NCBI GenBank assembly: GCA_035763125.1
Contig: DASUBU010000175.1
Location: forward strand, 1-20,248
Reading direction: 5' to 3'
Origin: SMAG-U1939 sp035763125
GTDB taxonomy: Bacteria > Chloroflexota > Ktedonobacteria > Ktedonobacterales > JADMIN01
Length of the DNA stretch: 20,248 bases
The first letter of the stretch is position 1, and every line of letters begins with the position of its first letter. A program made the position numbers and the translations under genes. Under the pieces are notes generated by a model. The model did not search any database and was not told the DNA's origin. It was given only the letters and a program-made list of their open reading frames with translations. Positions 16,312 to 20,248 of this stretch are shown here, in pieces.

Positions 16312-17079
16312 ATGGCACCGCACGAGAAATCATTGGTCACCGCGACAGGAGGTCGAGAGGGCAACGCGGCGCAAGCGGACAGGGCAACGCGCTGGCTGCT
16401 CACGGGCGGCGTGGTCGCGCCGCTGCTGTTTATCCTAGTGCTGCTCATCGAGGGCGCGACCCGACCGGGCTTCAGCGCCTGGCGGAACTATTGGAGCGAT
16501 CTGGAGCTGAGCGATCAAGGTTGGGAGCAGATCGCCAACTTCCTTGTCTGTGGGGTGCTGTGCATCGGCCTGGCGGTCGGCCTGCGGCGCATCTGGCGCA
16601 CCGGCCGGGCGTCGGTCTGGGGACCGCTGCTGATCGGGTTGTTAGGGTTGGGTCTTGTGGCAGCCGGAGTGTTTGTGACCGACCCTGGCAGGGGGTATCC
16701 ACCTGGCGCTCCCCTCAAGGGTGACCCCCAGACCTGGCATGGGTATGCACATGGAATCAACGGGCTGGTGCTCTTTAACATCGTGCTCCCCGCTGCATGC
16801 TTCGTGCTGGCCTACCGCTTCGCCGCCGAGCCGCAGAACCGCGGTTGGGCGACGTACTCGCGGATCACCGGTGCGCTGATCCTGTTGATCTCGGTGCTCA
16901 GTCTCGTAGCTGCGCCGCTGGCTGAGAACGGCACGTTCTCGTTGCCGACCGGGCTCATCGAGCTTGCCCAGATCAGTATTGGGTGGTTCTGGCTGGCGCT
17001 GACCGCCCGGCGTCTGCTGCGTTCGAGCCAAGGCGAAAGCACTCCCGGCGCACCACGCGCTCGTCTGTCAGCAGGGTAG
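16312..17079 (+). CDS. DUF998 family six-transmembrane protein
   Basis: A 255-residue integral membrane protein with six hydrophobic helices. They begin at about RWLLTGGVVAPLLFILVLL and include IANFLVCGVLCIGLAVGL, LLIGLLGLGLVAAGVFV, a helix after HGYAHG, ALILLISVLSLVAAPLA and LIELAQISIGWFWLAL. The soluble motif DPGRGYPPGAP between helices three and four and the following HGYAHG are typical of DUF998. No biochemical role is established for the family. The ATG at 16312 lies just after GGAGGGAGCAGGA. It stands alone on the plus strand; a hairpin at 17148-17165 may end its transcript. Confidence 0.86.
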   Translation: MAPHEKSLVTATGGREGNAAQADRATRWLLTGGVVAPLLFILVLLIEGATRPGFSAWRNYWSDLELSDQGWEQIANFLVCGVLCIGLAVGLRRIWRTGRASVWGPLLIGLLGLGLVAAGVFVTDPGRGYPPGAPLKGDPQTWHGYAHGINGLVLFNIVLPAACFVLAYRFAAEPQNRGWATYSRITGALILLISVLSLVAAPLAENGTFSLPTGLIELAQISIGWFWLALTARRLLRSSQGESTPGAPRARLSAG

Positions 17080-17147
17080 CGGCACAGCAGGCACATTCGC
17101 GCAGATCGGCTCGGTAACTGGACGAACAGGCTGATCGGCTGGGTCTC

Positions 17148-17165
17148 CAGGGGTCGTTGCCCCTG
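17148..17165 (+). terminator. Possible terminator after the DUF998 gene
   Basis: CAGGGG and CCCCTG form a perfect 6-bp stem around TCGTTG, about 70 bases past the stop. No T run follows. Confidence 0.33.
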
Positions 17166-17336
17166 CTGCTCGCCATCGTGGTGGGCATGGCATGCGAGCG
17201 GGTGCGCGCGGGCAGGCGCCGAAACGGGAGGCCGCCAGCACGCGCGCGGAGTGTTGGAGGCCGAGGCTGGGGTGGGGCGCTGAGTGTGCACGGGATGGTC
17301 GCCTATAGTGCTGTGCCTGTGAAAAGAGAAGAGATC

Positions 17337-18113
17337 ATGACCCCGCCTGTTCCACAACCCACTGACAAGCCCGCGCACCCGCCGGCACGTGACGCCGCTT
17401 ATTGGGCGAACCTCGCGACCACCAAGCTGAGCGTCGGCACGATGCCGCGCGAGGCGGTGAACTTGAACGTCGAGGGTCATCGGGTCGTCGGCCCGCTGCA
17501 AGGCTTCGGCCAGCTCTGGAAGAAGACCTTTCGCACCCGGCTTCATGGGCGCGCCGAACTGACGCCCGCCGAGGTCGTGCGCGTGTGGAAGGCCGAGTTC
17601 CCACGCTTCTGGCCCGCGGGGCAGCGCTTTTACGCCTCGCCGCGCGGGATCGCGCCGGGCGAGGTGGCGCTGCTCAACCTGCGGGCCGGCTTGCCGCTCG
17701 ACACCGGCATGCTGGTGCTCTACGCCGACGACGAGTCCTTCACGCTGATGACCCCGCAGGGCCACATGTACGCCAGCTGGATCACCTTCAGTGCGGACCG
17801 CGATGACGGTCATCAGACCGTCGCCGCGCAAGTGCAGATGCTGCTGCGCGCGGGCGACCCGGTGTTCGAGGTGATCATGCGCTGCGGCGGCTTCCGCTTC
17901 GAAGACAGTGTCTGGCGGCACACGCTCAAGGCGCTGGCGCGGCGCTTCGACGTGGACAGCGACGTCCAAATCGACGTGGTGTGCCTCGATCGGCGGGTTC
18001 AATGGGCCTATGTGCCGAACATCTGGTACAACGCCGGCATGCGGACCGCCTTCTATACAGTGGCGGCGCCGCTTCGCTGGGTGGTCCAGCGCACGCATAG
18101 TGCCCACAGGTAG
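17337..18113 (+). CDS. Uncharacterised protein, 258 residues, possible SRPBCC/START-like fold
   Basis: I cannot name the family with confidence. After a Pro-rich start, residues about 45-250 look like a compact alpha/beta domain: LTPAEVVRVWKAEFPRFWP, GEVALLNLRAG, GMLVLYADDESFTLMTPQGHMYASWITF and a C-terminal helix-strand region VWRHTLKALARRFDV, DVQIDVVCLD. The alternating strands and long final helix are compatible with SRPBCC-type ligand-binding proteins (inference). There is no signal peptide. The ATG at 17337 has an AGAGAAGAG purine stretch before it; an in-frame GTG at 17319 is an alternative. TATAGT at 17304-17309 may be its -10. The strong codon bias supports a real gene. Confidence 0.75.
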   Translation: MTPPVPQPTDKPAHPPARDAAYWANLATTKLSVGTMPREAVNLNVEGHRVVGPLQGFGQLWKKTFRTRLHGRAELTPAEVVRVWKAEFPRFWPAGQRFYASPRGIAPGEVALLNLRAGLPLDTGMLVLYADDESFTLMTPQGHMYASWITFSADRDDGHQTVAAQVQMLLRAGDPVFEVIMRCGGFRFEDSVWRHTLKALARRFDVDSDVQIDVVCLDRRVQWAYVPNIWYNAGMRTAFYTVAAPLRWVVQRTHSAHR

Positions 18114-18172
18114 GCTCCTCCCTAGCCGCCGGCTGAGGGTAGTAGCCGCGTCATAAGAAAGAGGATCGTCAC

Positions 18173-18514
18173 ATGCAGCCCACCATTACAGATGCATACA
18201 TGCAGCAGATGCGCGCCAAGGCAAGGGAATACTGCCTCGTTATCTTGCACGTTGGCCCCCAGTACACCCAACCAGGCGCACAGCAGATCATCTGGGAACA
18301 TGGCCGCCGCAATCACACCCTGCGTGCTGCGGGGGTACTGTCTATCGTGTGCCCGGTCACCGACGACAGCGACGTCAGAGGCATTGGGATCTTCGCGACC
18401 AGCGTGGAGGAGACCCGCACGATCATGGACGAGGATCCCAGCATCAAGGCTGAAGTCTTGGTGTACGAGGTCCATCCGTGCCGGGGCTTTCCCGGTGATA
18501 GTTTAGCAGCATAA
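18173..18514 (+). CDS. YciI-like protein (dimeric alpha/beta barrel)
   Basis: A 113-residue small cytoplasmic protein. The core matches YciI/DGPF-type ferredoxin-like barrels: YCLVILHVGP, then WEHGRRNHTLRAAGVLSIVCPVTDD, GIGIFATSVEETRTIMDEDPSIKAE and a final strand VLVYEVHPC. The H-x-x-x-L-x-x-x-G and DP elements are kept. Most family members have no known substrate. The ATG at 18173 follows GAGG by eight bases. It lies 59 bases after the preceding gene on the same strand, possibly an operon, and is followed by a hairpin-rich repeat region. Confidence 0.85.
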   Translation: MQPTITDAYMQQMRAKAREYCLVILHVGPQYTQPGAQQIIWEHGRRNHTLRAAGVLSIVCPVTDDSDVRGIGIFATSVEETRTIMDEDPSIKAEVLVYEVHPCRGFPGDSLAA

Positions 18515-18515
18515 G

Positions 18516-18567
18516 CGTCCGCTCGCTCAGGCGCGAGAGTGCTACGTCCGCTCGCCTGCTCAGGCGC
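18516..18567. repeat. Imperfect direct repeat with hairpins
   Basis: CGTCCGCTCG-CTCAGGCGC at 18516-18534 recurs at 18545-18567 with CCTG inserted. Copy one forms the stem CTCGC/GCGAG (18522-18537). Copy two forms the near-palindrome CGCCTG-CT-CAGGCG (18553-18566). It sits directly after the YciI stop and may terminate transcription. The following 230 bases to the next gene show no convincing feature. Confidence 0.6.
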
Positions 18568-18797
18568 CAACCTTGCGCCCGAGTGAGGGACCATTCGCTG
18601 CTCCCTATGCGCGAGGTGTCGCGACTCCTCGACCTCAGCGCCTGCCGCCATCGCGATCCTGGCATGCTGAGTGTGCTGCGGTTGGCTCAGAGTCCATGGC
18701 AAGCCTGGTGCGTGCCGCTGCCGCCGTGCGGCGCGCGTCTACACGCTGTTGGCGCTGGTCGGCTGGCAGACGGCATGCGTTCGGAAGGAGAATTGCA

Positions 18798-19118
18798 GTG
18801 CGCTACCTCTTCATAGCGTTCCACTACCCAAAGCCTGAGTATCGCCAAGACCTGTTGAGATGGATCAGCCGGGTGGGCGCGGCCCTCCGGGCACAGCCGG
18901 GCCTGTTACAACTGGGCGATTTCGAGGACGCAGTGAATGGGAGAATCGTGGCTGTCTCTGTCTGGGAGAGTGCAGACCACCTCCGCACCGCTCGGGAGCT
19001 TACATTTGCTTCCTTGGGCGCAGGTGCTCTCTATGAGGTATGGGAGACGCGCCTGCCTGAGGTGTTCACGCTTGGCGAGCTTGAGGAGACTGCTGCCGCA
19101 TCCGAGTCGGACCAGTAG
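18798..19118 (+). CDS. Antibiotic-biosynthesis-monooxygenase-like small protein
   Basis: A 106-residue protein with the layout of an ABM-type dimeric alpha/beta barrel: the strand MRYLFIAFHYPKPEY, a helix DLLRWISRVGAALRAQPGLLQLG, and the strand GRIVAVSVWESADHLRTA. Such proteins range from monooxygenases to haem or small-molecule binding proteins, and the active residues are not diagnostic here. The start is GTG at 18798, with AAGGAG seven bases upstream. The 75 in-frame codons before it look non-coding. It is probably transcribed alone. Confidence 0.75.
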   Translation: MRYLFIAFHYPKPEYRQDLLRWISRVGAALRAQPGLLQLGDFEDAVNGRIVAVSVWESADHLRTARELTFASLGAGALYEVWETRLPEVFTLGELEETAAASESDQ

Positions 19119-19649
19119 TCGAGCCAGTTGATCACGGATGGACAGTGTCGAAGGGTGCACGGACGATCTGGATACTTGGGACACCCCAGAGACGGTGCGA
19201 GGGAAGGAGGAGCGGGGGAGCCTGGGCACGTCACGCGGTTATCTAAGATATTTTTGGCTTTGGTGACACCCCGGAGCTCGCAGAGCGAGCGAGAACATCA
19301 GGTGGTGCCGTATGGCCGAAATCGGAGTCGTTCAGTTTGCCCGTATCGCACGAGAAGTCGCTGAAGCAGCCGTGCCGCGGTATCGCAGCCCGTTCTCCCA
19401 GCACACGCTCGCGCAGCCGACGCTGCTGGCGATCGAGGTGTCTGATGCGCTACGAAGATTGGACCAATCGTGAAGCGGCAGGTGCGCCTGCGCGAGCACG
19501 CCGAAGTGCGCGCGGCGCTGAGACTTGAGCGGGTGCCGGACTACACCACGCTGCAATCGCAGCGTGCGCCGGACGGGCGAGGACGAACTGACACGGCTGC
19601 TACGCACGAGACGATTCGCCGGCGAGCGGCGTATTGACAGGAGCATCGC
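19119..19649. other. Region without an intact gene, about 530 bases, holding a transposase relic
   Basis: The first 190 bases have no gene. They contain two copies of GACACCCC(A/G)GAG-type sequence (19180-19191 and 19265-19276), an AT-rich patch near 19240-19262 unusual for this DNA, and a perfect inverted repeat GCTCGC-AGA-GCGAGC (19276-19290). The rest, from 19312, is the degraded transposase listed separately. Confidence 0.6.
19312..19637 (+). pseudogene. Frameshifted N-terminal remnant of a DDE-type transposase
   Basis: Three overlapping frames together read like the start of an IS5/IS1182-type transposase. ATG 19312 to TGA 19473 gives MAEIGVVQFARIAREV and SPFSQHTLAQPTLLAI. A second frame continues LMRYEDWTNREA at about 19443-19480. 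A third, from about 19470, continues VRLREHAEVRAALRLERVPDYTTL. The consensus in such transposases would be close to LAQPTLLAILCLMRYEDW, then a helix, then VPDYTTLYRFL. After TTL the sequence drifts, with ELTRLL visible in yet another frame. At least two frameshifts and the absence of the catalytic domain mark it as dead. Family assignment is by memory of the motif. Confidence 0.7.
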
Positions 19650-20240
19650 ATGGCGTCATCGCGTCATCCCATCCTGATTCCCTTGTTTGATCAGCTCCAT
19701 GGAGCGCGTGTGATTCTCCGTCCGTATACGGAGCAGGATGCGGAAGCCTTCTTTGAGGCGGTACAAGAATCACGGGACCGCCTGAGCGTGTGGGATTCCT
19801 GGCCGCAGCGGTGTCAGGGCCTAGCCGACGCACAAAGGCTGCTGGCCTACTACCGGGCCGATTTCATCCTGCGGCAATTGATGGAAGTGGGCATCTGGGA
19901 CCAGGCGACTTCGTCCTTCTTAGGCAGTATCATAGTCCGTCCGAAAGACTGGGACGTTCCCTCTTTTGAAATCGGGTACTGGCTGCGCACCTCTGCCGAG
20001 GGACACGGGTACATGGGCGAGGCGCTGCGGCTGCTGCTCGATTTTGTAGTTGGGCATCTAGGGGCCAATCGGGTCATGATGCGGATTGATGAACGGAATC
20101 AGCGCAGCTTAGCTGTGGCACAACGGCTGGGCTTCGTACGAGAAGGGTGCTTACGTAACCTGGAAAAGGCCACCGACGGGAGTCTGCGCAATATGGTCTT
20201 CATGGCGCTTATCCCCGCTGATCGATCTGGTGGTACCTAG
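19650..20240 (+). CDS. GNAT-family N-acetyltransferase (RimJ/RimL type)
   Basis: A 196-residue enzyme expected to transfer acetyl from acetyl-CoA to an amine, often a protein N-terminus or a small molecule. It begins with the RimJ/RimL pattern LHGARVILRPYTEQDAEAFFEAV. It continues with FEIGYWLRTSAEG and the acetyl-CoA pyrophosphate loop GHGYMGEA (118-125). Motif B follows in RNQRSLAVAQRLGFVREGCLR. The ATG at 19650 follows CAGGAG by six bases. It lies 12 bases after the transposase relic, whose end may carry its promoter. GC content looks lower than in the lon region, hinting at later acquisition. The substrate is unknown. Confidence 0.92.
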   Translation: MASSRHPILIPLFDQLHGARVILRPYTEQDAEAFFEAVQESRDRLSVWDSWPQRCQGLADAQRLLAYYRADFILRQLMEVGIWDQATSSFLGSIIVRPKDWDVPSFEIGYWLRTSAEGHGYMGEALRLLLDFVVGHLGANRVMMRIDERNQRSLAVAQRLGFVREGCLRNLEKATDGSLRNMVFMALIPADRSGGT

Positions 20241-20248
20241 AGCCTGTT

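Noticed and set aside
18583..18816. ORF of 77 codons before the ABM-like gene
   Set aside because: The first part has some GC bias, but the product has no recognisable features and runs out of frame into the ABM-like start. Support is insufficient.

Overview
The window is 20,248 bases of GC-rich bacterial DNA with housekeeping and accessory genes on both strands. Ribosome binding sites are purine-rich, GTG and TTG starts are common, and there is strong G/C preference at third codon positions. The gene content (GpsA, FmdB-type zinc ribbon, DTD, RsmI, Lon, Hsp20, DUF998, YciI) would fit a GC-rich Chloroflexota bacterium, but no rRNA or tRNA is present, so that placement is a low-confidence inference.

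Layout. 1-1400 (minus): an operon of a two-TM YcxB-like membrane protein, a small Cys/His protein, and the N-terminal half of pyrimidine-nucleoside phosphorylase, which runs off the left edge. 1753-2400 (plus): a universal stress protein. 2509-3558 (minus): gpsA. 3844-4215: an orphan ORF. 4446-6124 (plus): a tight FmdB-like/dtd/rsmI operon for translation quality and 16S rRNA methylation. 6134-6700 (minus): an unknown protein, divergent from a membrane-anchored eight-motif PQQ-type beta-propeller (7027-8445). The propeller gene's tail overlaps the tail of a GT87-like polytopic membrane protein (8421-9863, minus). 10210-13900 (plus): a proteostasis operon of a tiny double-CxxC protein, Hsp20 and Lon.

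From about 13.9 kb the content becomes more accessory. A nucleotidyltransferase resembling aminoglycoside adenylyltransferases (14067-15134, minus) lies behind a TetR/WHG regulator (15215-15808, minus). The regulator's start is flanked by a dense cluster of GTTAC/GTAAC half-sites. The side facing away from the regulator holds no intact gene, only a short stretch with coding character. Then come a DUF998 membrane protein, an uncharacterised 258-residue protein, a YciI-like protein, an ABM-like small protein, a frameshifted transposase remnant and a RimJ/RimL-type GNAT acetyltransferase.

I see no CRISPR array, phage module, intact insertion sequence or recognisable defence or secondary-metabolite system. 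The items most worth following up are the zinc-protein/Hsp20/Lon operon with its structured hsp20 leader and acidic Lon extension, the TetR half-site cluster with a possible broken target beside it, and the transposase relic. No clearly new system can be claimed from the sequence alone.
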